Source: Paracoccaceae bacterium
GTDB lineage: Bacteria > Pseudomonadota > Alphaproteobacteria > Rhodobacterales > Rhodobacteraceae
Direction of reading: 5' to 3'
Length of the DNA: 64,000 nt
NCBI GenBank assembly: GCA_029862205.1
Contig: JAOTXT010000020.1
Coordinates: 1 to 64,000 of the forward strand
Below are positions 1 through 9,000 of this stretch, piece after piece (the first letter of the stretch is position 1; every line of letters starts with the position of its first letter). The notes below the pieces were generated by a model. That model made no database searches and had not been told where the DNA came from. It was given only the letters and a program-made list of their open reading frames with translations. A program made the position numbers and the translations under genes.

Positions 1-2
1 CC

Positions 3-509
3 CGGCATGTGGCATTGAGCCGGGTCTTTTCGATCGCGATCGTGCTGATCGGTTTCGCGGTCTTCGTGCTGCTGGCGGTGTTGATCATTTTCGCGCCGCT
101 GGTTTTCGCGCTGATCGAGCAGTGGACCACGATTCGGATCCCGATCCAGGCCGATCTGATCCGCTATCTGATTGCGATGTTCCTGCTGGGCACCGCGCTC
201 TGGGCCATGCACCGGCTGCTGCCCTCGCGGCCCATGGCGGGGCTGCGGCTTTGGCCGGGGGTCGTGGCAAGCGTGCTGATCTGGGGCGCGGCGGCGACCC
301 TCTTGTCGGTCTATCTGGCCTTTGCACCCAGCTATGCGGTCACCTATGGCACGCTGGCTGGCGTGATTGTTACACTTCTGTTCTTCTATTTGACCGGTCT
401 CGCCCTTATCTTTGGGGCCGAGGTCAATGCGACGATCAACCAGCATCTGCTGGTGCCGGTTTCTGGCGAGGACGCGAAGCCAGAGATAGAGAAACGAATG
501 GGGCTTTGA
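3..509 (+). CDS. YihY/BrkB-family inner membrane protein, C-terminal part (5' truncated by window)
   Basis: The reading frame is open to the left edge, so only the last ~168 residues are visible. They hold about four hydrophobic helices and the family-typical order of a first helix (ALSRVFSIAIVLIG), an amphipathic stretch with LPSRP, then SVLIWGAAATLLSVYLAF and a final helix ending in GAEVNATINQH. That ending is characteristic of the YihY/virulence factor BrkB family, which are inner-membrane proteins of about 280 aa and uncertain function. The stop lies only 2 bases before the ccmE start, so this gene probably belongs to the same transcript. The GTG at base 9 is an internal codon, not the start. 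Confidence 0.8.
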   Translation, partial: RHVALSRVFSIAIVLIGFAVFVLLAVLIIFAPLVFALIEQWTTIRIPIQADLIRYLIAMFLLGTALWAMHRLLPSRPMAGLRLWPGVVASVLIWGAAATLLSVYLAFAPSYAVTYGTLAGVIVTLLFFYLTGLALIFGAEVNATINQHLLVPVSGEDAKPEIEKRMGL

Positions 510-511
510 CG

Positions 512-991
512 ATGGCGACGCGCAAGACGAGGCGGATCCAGATGCTGGTGCTGGGCGGGGTGCTGCTGGCCGCCTCGGCGCTGTTGATCTCGTTCGCCTT
601 CCGCGATGCGATCGTTTTCTTCTTCTCGCCGACCGAGCTTATTGCCGAGCAGCGCCGCCCGGACCAGCTATTGCGTGTTGGCGGGCTGGTGGTCGAGGGC
701 TCGCTGGTACGCGGCGAGAGCGAGACGGCGACTTTCCAGATTACCGATGGAAACGGCATCGTCGACGTCTCGTTCAAAGGCGTCCTGCCCGATCTCTTCG
801 CCGAGGGGCAGGGGGTCGTGGCCGAGGGATATCTGCGCGCCGGCGCTTTCGAGGCGACCGAGGTCTTGGCAAAACACGACGAGAACTACATTCCCCGCGA
901 GGTGGTCGATGCCCTGAAGGAGCAGGGCCAGTGGCAGGGGGATGACACGCCCGCCGAGGCCGGAACGTCAGGCGACCCCTATGGCGGGTGA
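512..991 (+). CDS. ccmE: CcmE, periplasmic heme chaperone
   Basis: A 159-aa protein with a basic N-terminus, one membrane anchor (about residues 10-30), an OB-fold-like beta domain and the heme-attachment motif LAKHDENYIP. The covalent heme ligand is His122 and the conserved Tyr is Tyr126. CcmE receives heme from CcmC/D and hands it to CcmF/H for attachment to apocytochrome c in the periplasm. The start is the ATG two bases after the upstream stop. It is followed at once by ccmF and ccmH; ccmABCDG are not in the window, which fits the split ccm arrangement seen in alphaproteobacteria. Length and motifs are normal. Confidence 0.95.
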   Translation: MATRKTRRIQMLVLGGVLLAASALLISFAFRDAIVFFFSPTELIAEQRRPDQLLRVGGLVVEGSLVRGESETATFQITDGNGIVDVSFKGVLPDLFAEGQGVVAEGYLRAGAFEATEVLAKHDENYIPREVVDALKEQGQWQGDDTPAEAGTSGDPYGG

Positions 992-1094
992 TTGCCGGTT
1001 CATGCGGGTGGATGCCTTCGCCAGAAAAGCGATCGCGGACGTGAAGGCCGGCGGATCGGGCGTGAAGATCATGCATGGACAGGTGACCCTTTGA
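981..1094 (+). other. Possible 37-aa mini-ORF overlapping the ccmE 3' end
   Basis: An ATG inside the last codons of ccmE opens a 37-codon frame (MAGDCRFMRVDAF...) that stops one base before the ccmF ATG. Together the ccmE/mini-ORF and mini-ORF/ccmF spacings fill the 104-base gap exactly, as a translationally coupled leader would. No family is recognised, and a chance ORF of this size is likely. Confidence 0.2.
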
Positions 1095-1095
1095 C

Positions 1096-3075
1096 ATGAC
1101 TGCAGAACTTGGACATTTCGCCCTGACCTTGGCCTTCGCAATGGCGCTTTTTCAGATGAGCGTGCCGCTGATTGGCGCCCAAAGGCGCTGGGCCGGCTGG
1201 ATGGCCGCTGCCGCTCCGGCGGCGCTGATGCAGTTCCTGCTGACGGGGCTGGCCTTCGCGGCGCTGACCCAGGCGTTCGTGACCTCGGATTTCTCGCTGA
1301 GGGTGGTGGCGACGAATTCGAACTCGCAAATGCCGTTGATCTACCGTTTCACCGGGACGTGGGGCAATCACGAGGGTTCGATGCTCTTGTGGGTGCTGAT
1401 CCTGACGTTCTTCGGGGCGATGGTGGCGGCTTTCGGGCGCAATCTGCCGATGGGGCTGAAGGCCCGGGCGCTCGCCGTTCAGGCGATGATCGGGGCGGCG
1501 TTTTTCGCCTTCATCCTGTTCACCTCGAATCCGTTCGAGCGGCTGATCCCGCCGCCTGCCGACGGGGCGGACTTGAATCCGCTTCTGCAGGATATCGGCC
1601 TGGCGATCCATCCGCCGTTTCTCTATCTCGGCTATGTGGGGCTCTCGATGGCGTTCTCGTTCGCGGTGGCCGCGCTGATCGAGGGCCGGGTCGATGCGGC
1701 CTGGGCGCGCTGGGTCCGGCCCTGGACCCTGGCCGCCTGGGTGGCGCTGACCATCGGCATCGCGATTGGCTCCTACTGGGCCTATTACGAGCTCGGTTGG
1801 GGCGGCTGGTGGTTCTGGGATCCGGTGGAGAACGCGAGCTTCATGCCCTGGCTGGTGGCGGGCGCGCTTCTGCATTCGGCGATCGTCGTCGAGAAGCGCA
1901 ACGCGCTGAAGACCTGGACCATCCTGCTCGCGATCCTGGCCTTCTCGCTGAGCATGATCGGCACCTTCATCGTGCGCTCGGGCGTTTTGACCTCGGTCCA
2001 TGCGTTTGCCAACGACCCGGAGCGCGGGGTGTTCATCCTAGGCATTCTGGGCGTGGCGATCCTGGGTTCACTGACGCTTTTCGCCTGGCGGGCGCCCACC
2101 ATGCGGGCCGAGGGGCTGTTCCAGCCGATCAGCCGCGAGGGCGGGCTGATCCTCAATAACCTCTTGTTGGCGACCGCCGCCGCGGTGGTCTTCGTCGGCA
2201 CGCTGGCGCCCCTGGTGCGCGAATTCGTCGACGGGGCGAAGATCTCGGTCGGCGCACCGTTCTTCGACCTGGCCTTCACCCCCTTCATGGTGATCCTGAT
2301 GCTTGCGATCCCCTTGGGCTCGCTGTTGCCCTGGAAGCGGGGCGATCTGGGGCGCGTGATGACGCGGCTCTGGTGGGCCGCCGCTGGGGCCCTGGCCGTC
2401 GGTGGTGCGGCCTGGAGCCTGCAATCGGGCACTGCGCTGCTGGCGCCGGTGGGGCTTGCGATCGCCGCCTGGCTGATCCTGGGCGTGATCGTCGAGATCG
2501 CTGAGCGGGCCGGGCTGCCGCGGGTGGGGCTTGGCACCGCGCTCGGCCGGCTCGGCCGGCTGCCGCGCGCCGATTGGGGCAAGTTCCTGGCCCATGGCGG
2601 CCTCGGCCTAATGGTGATGGGCATCGCCGCGGTCACCGCTTGGGAGGTCGAGGATATCCGGCTGGCGCGGCCGGGCGACGTGATTCCGCTGGGGGGCTAC
2701 GAGATCACCTTCGAAGGTGTCTCGGAGGGGCAGGGGCCGAACTATGTCTACCAGCGCGGGCAGTTCACGGTGACGCGCAATGGCACGCAGGTCGCCGTCA
2801 TGGAGCCCGAAAAGCGCATCTACACGGTGCAGCGGATGCCGACCACCGAGGCGGCGATCGATTCCGCGCTTACACGGGATCTTTATGTCGTTCTTGGCGA
2901 CCGGCAATCGGACGGTGAGGCCTGGGCGGTCAGAAGCTACATCAAGCCGCTGGTGAACTGGATCTGGCTCGGGTCGCTGGCGATGGCGTTGGGCGGGCTC
3001 GTCTCGCTGACCGACCGCCGCTTCCGTGTTGGTGCCGCTGCCAAGCGTGGCGCGGCAGCGATCCCGGCGGAATAG
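1096..3075 (+). CDS. ccmF: CcmF, cytochrome c heme lyase subunit
   Basis: A 659-aa polytopic membrane protein with 14-15 hydrophobic segments and the periplasmic WWD signature (WGGWWFWDPVENASF) around residue 235, used in heme handling. Conserved TWGNHEGS and HPPFLYLGYVG segments precede it. A long periplasmic domain near residues 530-620 precedes the last helix, as in E. coli CcmF. With CcmH it forms the heme lyase that joins heme from CcmE to the CXXCH motif of apocytochrome c. The ATG is at 1096 and the stop directly abuts the ccmH ATG, so the two are surely cotranscribed. Nothing is unusual in length or motifs. Confidence 0.97.
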   Translation: MTAELGHFALTLAFAMALFQMSVPLIGAQRRWAGWMAAAAPAALMQFLLTGLAFAALTQAFVTSDFSLRVVATNSNSQMPLIYRFTGTWGNHEGSMLLWVLILTFFGAMVAAFGRNLPMGLKARALAVQAMIGAAFFAFILFTSNPFERLIPPPADGADLNPLLQDIGLAIHPPFLYLGYVGLSMAFSFAVAALIEGRVDAAWARWVRPWTLAAWVALTIGIAIGSYWAYYELGWGGWWFWDPVENASFMPWLVAGALLHSAIVVEKRNALKTWTILLAILAFSLSMIGTFIVRSGVLTSVHAFANDPERGVFILGILGVAILGSLTLFAWRAPTMRAEGLFQPISREGGLILNNLLLATAAAVVFVGTLAPLVREFVDGAKISVGAPFFDLAFTPFMVILMLAIPLGSLLPWKRGDLGRVMTRLWWAAAGALAVGGAAWSLQSGTALLAPVGLAIAAWLILGVIVEIAERAGLPRVGLGTALGRLGRLPRADWGKFLAHGGLGLMVMGIAAVTAWEVEDIRLARPGDVIPLGGYEITFEGVSEGQGPNYVYQRGQFTVTRNGTQVAVMEPEKRIYTVQRMPTTEAAIDSALTRDLYVVLGDRQSDGEAWAVRSYIKPLVNWIWLGSLAMALGGLVSLTDRRFRVGAAAKRGAAAIPAE

Positions 3076-3528
3076 ATGCGCGCGCTGCTCCTCGCACTGG
3101 CCCTCCTGCTCGCCGCCCCGGCGGGCGCCGTCGAGCCCGATGAGGTTCTGGCCGACCCGGCGCTTGAGGCCCGTGCCCGTGCCCTGTCGAAGGAGGTCCG
3201 GTGCCTGGTCTGCCGTAACGAGTCGATCGACGATTCCAACGCCGAGCTCGCCCGAGACCTGCGGCTCTTGATCCGCGAGCGCCTCGAGGTCGGCGACAGC
3301 GACCCACAGGTGCTCGATTTCCTGGTCGCCCGCTACGGCGAGTTCGTGCTCTTGAGACCGCGCTTCTCGACGGCCAACGCTGCGCTCTGGTTCGCGGGCC
3401 CCGCGGTGTTCCTGATCGGGCTCGTGCTGGTCCTCGCCTACCTGCGCCGCCAGCACCCCAAAGGCCGAGCCGAAACGGCGCTGAGCCAGGACGAACGCGC
3501 ACGCCTGGATAAAATCCTCAAGGATTAA
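3076..3528 (+). CDS. ccmH: CcmH/CycL, thiol-reducing subunit of the heme lyase
   Basis: A 150-aa protein with a cleavable signal peptide (MRALLLALALLLAAPAGAVE), the redox motif RCLVCRNES (CXXC; the family consensus is LRCxxCQNQ), a helical domain and one C-terminal membrane anchor (about residues 105-125) followed by a short cytoplasmic tail. It reduces apocytochrome c cysteines and presents the substrate to CcmF. The start codon immediately follows the ccmF stop. The protein is the short CcmH type without the TPR domain of enterobacterial CcmH; a separate ccmI/cycH gene is not in the window. Confidence 0.95.
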   Translation: MRALLLALALLLAAPAGAVEPDEVLADPALEARARALSKEVRCLVCRNESIDDSNAELARDLRLLIRERLEVGDSDPQVLDFLVARYGEFVLLRPRFSTANAALWFAGPAVFLIGLVLVLAYLRRQHPKGRAETALSQDERARLDKILKD

Positions 3529-3546
3529 GCGGATCGGAATAGAAAC

Positions 3547-3571
3547 CCCCCGCTCCGGTCCGGAGCGGGGG
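3547..3571 (+). terminator. Rho-independent terminator, probably bidirectional
   Basis: A near-perfect palindrome of 12-bp arms (CCCCCGCTCCGG / CCGGAGCGGGGG), followed by CTGTCTTTGT. It lies between the convergent ccmH and binding-protein genes, so it can end both transcripts. Confidence 0.8.
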
Positions 3572-3595
3572 CTGTCTTTGTCATGGTTGGTCAGC

Positions 3596-5200
3596 CTAGC
3601 CTGCGAACCACCAGCGCTCGCCGTTCTTGTGACCGTCGAGCTCCCAATTCGAGGCGATCTGCTCGGGCAGGCCGAGCTTCGCTGAAGCCGCATGGGTGTA
3701 GGCCATGAAGAGCGGAATGATCGAACCGCAATCGTTGTGCGTGATGCGCTGCATCTCGACATACATCTCGCGACGTTTGGCGGAATCGAGCTCGGCGCGC
3801 GCCTCGACCAGGAGCTTGTTGAACTCCTCGTTGTTCCATTTCGACTCGTTCCAGTCGGCGCCGGCCGAGTAGATCTGGCTGAACACCCAATCCTCGGTTG
3901 GACGGCCGCCCCAGTAGCTGGCCGAGAACGGTTTCACCAGCCAGATATTCGACCAATAGCCGTCATCCGGAGCCCGGTTGAGGTTGATGGTGATGCCGGC
4001 CGCCTTGGCCGATTCCTGGAACAGCGCGCCGGCCTCGACCGCGCCCTCGAAGGCAGTGTCGGCGACGAAGAGTTCGACCTCGAGCGAGTCCATGCCCGCC
4101 TGCTTGAGGTGATACTTCGCCTTATCGGCGTCGTAGTCGCGCTGCGGCAACTCCTCGGGCGTGGCGCGATAGACGTTGGCCGGCCCCACCGGGTGGTCGT
4201 TGCCCAACTCGCCGAAGCCCCGCAGGATGGTGTCGAGCAACTGCTGGCGGTTGATCGCCCACTTCATCGCCAGGCGCACATGATTGTCGTCGAAGGGCGC
4301 CGTATCAGCGTGCATCGGCAGCGTCGCGTGCTTGTTGCCGAAGGTGGTCAGCAGGTTAACGTTCGGGTTCTTCTCGAGCAGGCCCGCCGTCTTGAGATCG
4401 AGGTTGCTCATCGAGTGGAGCGATCCGCTCATCACGCCCGAGGTGCGGGCGGTCGCGTCGGCGATGAACAGGTTCTCGATCGCGTCGAAATGCGCGGCCC
4501 CTTCCTTCCAGTAATTGGGGTTGCGCTCGACGACCGTGTTCACGCCGGGCTCGAAGCTGACCAGCTTGTAGCCACCGGTGCCGACACCGCCGTCCCAATC
4601 GAGCGTGCCGTCATCCTTGGCCGGGCAAATGGTCAGGTGATAGTCCGAGACCAGGAACGGAAAGTCCGCGCTGCCGCCCTCGAGATTGAAGACGACCGTG
4701 TCGTTGCCGTCGGCCTTGACCTCGGTGATCGCCTTTACGATGCCCTTAGCCGCGGATTCGGTGTCCTCGCCCAAATGGTGCTGAAAGCTGGCCACCACGT
4801 CATTGGCGTCCAACGTCTTGCCATTGTGGAACTCGACGCCCTGGCGGATCTTGAAGGTCCAGCTCGCGGCGTCGGCCGAGGCTTCCCAGCTCTCCGCCAA
4901 TTCGGGGCGCAACTGGTTGTCCGGGCCGATCTCGGTCAAGCAGTTGCGGAGCTGACCGAAATTGACGTTTATCATGTAGCTGTCCAGCGTCTTCGCGGGG
5001 TCCAGCGAGTCGCTGGTGGCGCCGCCGGTCAGCGCCTGCTTGTATGTCCCGCCCTTTTGCGGGGCGGCGAGCGCCTCGCCCATCATCATCTCGGCGGCGG
5101 CAACGGTGGTTCCGAGTGCAAGCGCCCCTTCCATGAAGCCGCGCCGGCTGATCTTGCCCGAAGCAAGTTTCTTCTTGAGTTGGTCAAGCGTGATCATCAT
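3596..5200 (-). CDS. Peptide/opine-type ABC transporter substrate-binding protein (SBP family 5), Tat-exported
   Basis: A ~534-aa periplasmic binding protein. The N-terminus carries a twin-arginine signal (SRRGFMEGALALG) after a charged n-region, then the family 5 pattern: SDSLDPAKTLDSY, TEIGPDNQLRPELAESWE, WTFKIRQGVEFHNGKTLDANDVVASF and, later, ERNPNYWKEGAAHFD. Family members bind oligopeptides, opines or similar solutes for a DppBCDF-like importer. No permease or ATPase gene is adjacent, so it is either an orphan or separated from its operon. I prefer the tandem ATG at 5200/5197, preceded by AAGGAGAGG, over the upstream frame opening at 5254. Substrate cannot be assigned. Confidence 0.9.
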   Translation of the reverse strand: MMITLDQLKKKLASGKISRRGFMEGALALGTTVAAAEMMMGEALAAPQKGGTYKQALTGGATSDSLDPAKTLDSYMINVNFGQLRNCLTEIGPDNQLRPELAESWEASADAASWTFKIRQGVEFHNGKTLDANDVVASFQHHLGEDTESAAKGIVKAITEVKADGNDTVVFNLEGGSADFPFLVSDYHLTICPAKDDGTLDWDGGVGTGGYKLVSFEPGVNTVVERNPNYWKEGAAHFDAIENLFIADATARTSGVMSGSLHSMSNLDLKTAGLLEKNPNVNLLTTFGNKHATLPMHADTAPFDDNHVRLAMKWAINRQQLLDTILRGFGELGNDHPVGPANVYRATPEELPQRDYDADKAKYHLKQAGMDSLEVELFVADTAFEGAVEAGALFQESAKAAGITINLNRAPDDGYWSNIWLVKPFSASYWGGRPTEDWVFSQIYSAGADWNESKWNNEEFNKLLVEARAELDSAKRREMYVEMQRITHNDCGSIIPLFMAYTHAASAKLGLPEQIASNWELDGHKNGERWWFAG

Positions 5201-6096
5201 TTCCTCTCCTTGCCCGGGGCTCTGTCGGCCTATGTCCTCGCAAGCCGGAAACATTTGGACCGGGCGACGGGTCGAGCCTAGCTTAGAGTTGTGACAGGGG
5301 CAATTCGTTCACGCGTAGAGTGCGCCGCGTCGCATGGGCGTCCCCAACGGGATCGGCAATAGGTATGGCCGAGCCGCTCACGTTGACATTGCGGGTACGA
5401 AAAGCGCCCAAAGGCTGCCGCAAAATTTTCAAGTTTTGGAATGTAACGAGGGCATTTCCGAATCACGCCGGCTAACTTTTCGAAGCCATATGGCTACAAA
5501 TTCTCAATAGATTGCGCTGGTCGGTAAGCAGACAATTGCAGATTGCAACTCATTCACGGAACCGCGCTGCGGGGCGGCCGGAAACCTAAATTTTGATCCG
5601 AAGTTCCCGTTCTAAGGGCATGATAAATTGCAAATAGCCACCTTCCAAAATATCATCGTTCTGCTTGCAACGAGACAAGACAAGGGAGCTATCACGGGTT
5701 TCGCATAGTCGGTGGTTTGCGAAATCCCACAGACCGGACCGGTCGAAAGACTCGTCGCATTAATCAACGTTTTAGCGTTTTGCCGCAAATACATGCTTGC
5801 GGCGAATGATGTCGCGCGGGTTTGGCGCGAGCTTTGTTCTGTTGAGTGTGTGCTGGCCGCACTGAGGGCAAACACCGGAAGCGGAGCGAAGACCAAGCCG
5901 TGATTGGGACAATCGCGAAACTTGCAGGAACCGGCGCCCTGGCGCCGAGCTTCGGAACCCGGACCCGGGCGCCATGGGAGCGGCGCGCGGGCAAAACAAA
6001 TCACTCAGGGAGCGGATGAGGAGCTGACGACACGGAGTGGGGCTGGGCGAGCGAGGAGCCCGAACCAAACCAAGACCAGAGATAGGAGAGACTCTG
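5201..6096. other. Long intergenic region between divergent genes
   Basis: About 900 bases with no convincing gene. Base composition is more AT-rich than the flanks around 5400-5850, as expected for promoters of the divergent binding-protein and RTX-lyase genes. Short ORFs in the track (for example 5612-6004 minus) have no family features. No clear sigma-70 pair could be picked with confidence. A GC-rich stretch with GGCGCC repeats lies near 5930-5990. Confidence 0.5.
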
Positions 6097-9000
6097 ATGG
6101 CACGGGGTGGACGCAGTTGGGGTGATCGTAAGGGTATCAACGGGAATAACGGAGATGACACGCTGGATGGGCGCGGTGGAAGCTACATCCTGCGCGGAGG
6201 CAAGGGTAACGACACATACATCGTCGATGGCGACGACACGATCACCGAAAAGGCCAACGGAGGCCGGGATCATGTCATCTCGTTCGTCGACTTCTTGCTG
6301 GGCGATAATCTTGAAGATCTGACCCTGGCGGGCACCGCCGATATCGACGGCACCGGGACCGATACGGACAACAACATCATTGGAAATTCGGGCGACAACA
6401 CGCTCGACGGCCGGGGCGGCGACGACACGCTGGACGGGCGGGATGGTGACGACAGCCTGTTCGGTGGTGACGGCGACGATCTGCTTACCGGTGGCGCCGG
6501 GTCGGACCTGATCGACGGTGGTGCGGGCGACAACGATGTCGCGGTTTTTGCCGGTTTGGCGGGCGACTACACCGTCGAGCGCAATGGCGGCGATCTGCTG
6601 TTGACCTCGATCGCCGGCGAGACCGACGTCATTCGCAACGTCGAATATCTGGCCTTTGACGACCGCGTCGTCGCGGTCGCGGACATCGTCGAGGATCCGG
6701 GCGGCGTGCCGCTGCCCGAGGCGATCGACGATTCCAGTTCGGTCAGCGAGGACGGCTCGGTGGTGATCTCGGTCCTGGACAACGATTTGGGTCAGGGGCT
6801 GCGGCTGTCCGCCGTCAATGACGCGACCATGGGCAACGTGACCGTGAACGATGACGGCACGGTGACCTATCGCCCGCTGGTCAACGCGACCGGCTCGGAT
6901 CAGTTCACTTACACGATCACCGATTTCGAGGGCCGCACATCGACGGCGACCGTCTGGATCGATGTTACCGCGTCGAACGACGCGCCGGTCGCGCAGGACG
7001 ACAGCTACAACGCGGCCGCAGGCGAGACCTACGCAAGCGCGGGCAGCGTTCTCGAGAATGACAGTGATGTCGATGGAGACGGGCTGTGGGTGTCGAGCTA
7101 TGACGCTACCAGTTCGGGCGGCGGCACGGTCGATGTGAACGCCGACGGTACGTTCACCTACGACCCGGCGGACGGTTTCTCGGGGATCGACACGTTCTCC
7201 TACACTGTGAACGACGGTAACGGCGGCACCGCCACCGCGACCGTTTCGGTTTCCGTCGAGGGTAACGACACGCCGGACGAAGTTCCGAACAACGCGCCTG
7301 TCGCGATCGACGATAGTTTCGCCAGCGAAGGCGGCGAGGCAGTCTCGGGCAACGTACTGGACAATGACAGCGATCCGGACGGCGACGCGCTGAGCGTCAC
7401 TGACTTCGACGCGACCAGTTCGGGTGGCGGGACGGTCACCATGAGCGCCGGCGGCGGCTTTACCTATACGCCCGCCAGTGGATTCTCTGGGAACGACGAT
7501 TTCACCTATGCGGTCAGCGACGGCAATGGCGGCACGTCGTCCGCCACGGTCAACGTCACGGTCGACGCGCCGCCGGCATCGCTGCCGCCGGTTACGCCGT
7601 TTGAAGGTTATGGTGCAAACACGACCGGCGGGCGCGGCGGCCAGATCATCAAAGTGACGACATCGGCCGATTCCGGCGTCGGGAGCCTGAGATGGGCGCT
7701 GGAGGATGTGAGCGGTCCGAGGATCATCGTCTTCGAGGTCAACGAGGTGAACCTCACGAGCAGTCTGGTGATCCGCGATGGCGATGTCACTGTTGCTGGA
7801 CAGACCGCGGGTGGCGTGCAGGTCTCCGGCGCGCCCCTCAGGATTGTCGACAGCAATGTGATCATCCAGGGCATGATCTTTCGCCCGGGCGATGACGTGG
7901 ACGGCTCTTACGAGGGCAATCGGGACGCGCTGAGCATCGGTACTTCCGGTAAGACAGTCAGCAACCTGATCATCGACCACAACTCTTTCGAATGGGGCAT
8001 CGACGAAAACGTCACATTCTACCGGAATGTGACCGACGTGACCCTTTCGAACAACATCATCGCGCAAGGGCTGTATGACAGCGTCGCATCATCGCCGGCT
8101 GGCACCGGTCTTCTGCTCCATGCGGGCGGCAGTACCGAAATGCCAGAGCGGATCACGATCACGAACAATCTGCTGGCCTTTAACTCCGCGCGTAATCCGT
8201 GGGTTAAGCACGGCCAGGAGATCGAGCTGATCAACAACTATATCTACGCGCCAAAGGATCAGCATCGCGCAATCGATCTTGGCGACCGCAACAACACCTA
8301 CAGCGATGCGCAATACATGTCGGTCCACGTGATCGGCAATGTTTACCAGGCGGGGCAGGAGACGCGAACGACCGACTTCTCCAACGATTGGCAGACGGCC
8401 ATCCGTGTTATGAACTACGCGGATTCGGATTTCTACATCGACGGTAACCTGCTGCTGGACAAGAACGGCCAACCGATCTCGACTGAGTACTACGGATCGT
8501 CCTCGTCGGATGTGAGTAGCTCTCTGGCCTTCGCAGGCAGCGGCGTCACGATCCTGGATTCGGATGCCGTCATAGACTATGTGCTGGCGAATGCCGGAGC
8601 AGCTCCGGGGGATCGGGACGAGGTGGATCAGCGGATCATCGATCTGATCCGCGCCGGCGAGGGCGGCCTTGTTGACAGCGTCGCCGAGGCCGGCGGCTGG
8701 CCGGATCTGCCGAGTTTCGCCGCGCCGTCGGATCAGGACGGGGATGGAATGCCGGATTGGTTCGAGGACCAGTTTGGCTTCGACAAGACCTCGTTCGATG
8801 CCCATGGCGACAGCGATGGCGACGGCTACTCCAATATCGAGGAATATCTAAACGGGCTGATCTACGGCTTTGATCTGAGCGGTTCGAGCGGCACTAGTTC
8901 GGGTAGCTCGGTCTCAGGGGGATCCAGCGAGACCACGTCGGCCGGGACCAGCACGACCAATTCCGAACCGGTGACACCGACAGCGTCCGACCCGGTGCCT

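Noticed and set aside
3692-5281. 529-aa plus-strand ORF
   Set aside because: Antisense shadow of the ABC substrate-binding protein, which has a Tat signal and family motifs; the shadow has none.
5612-6004. 130-aa minus-strand ORF in the long intergenic region
   Set aside because: No start context, no domain, no coding-like pattern.
6001-8067. 688-aa minus-strand ORF
   Set aside because: Shadow of the RTX/Ig/lyase gene; its repeats mirror the codons of the sense repeats.
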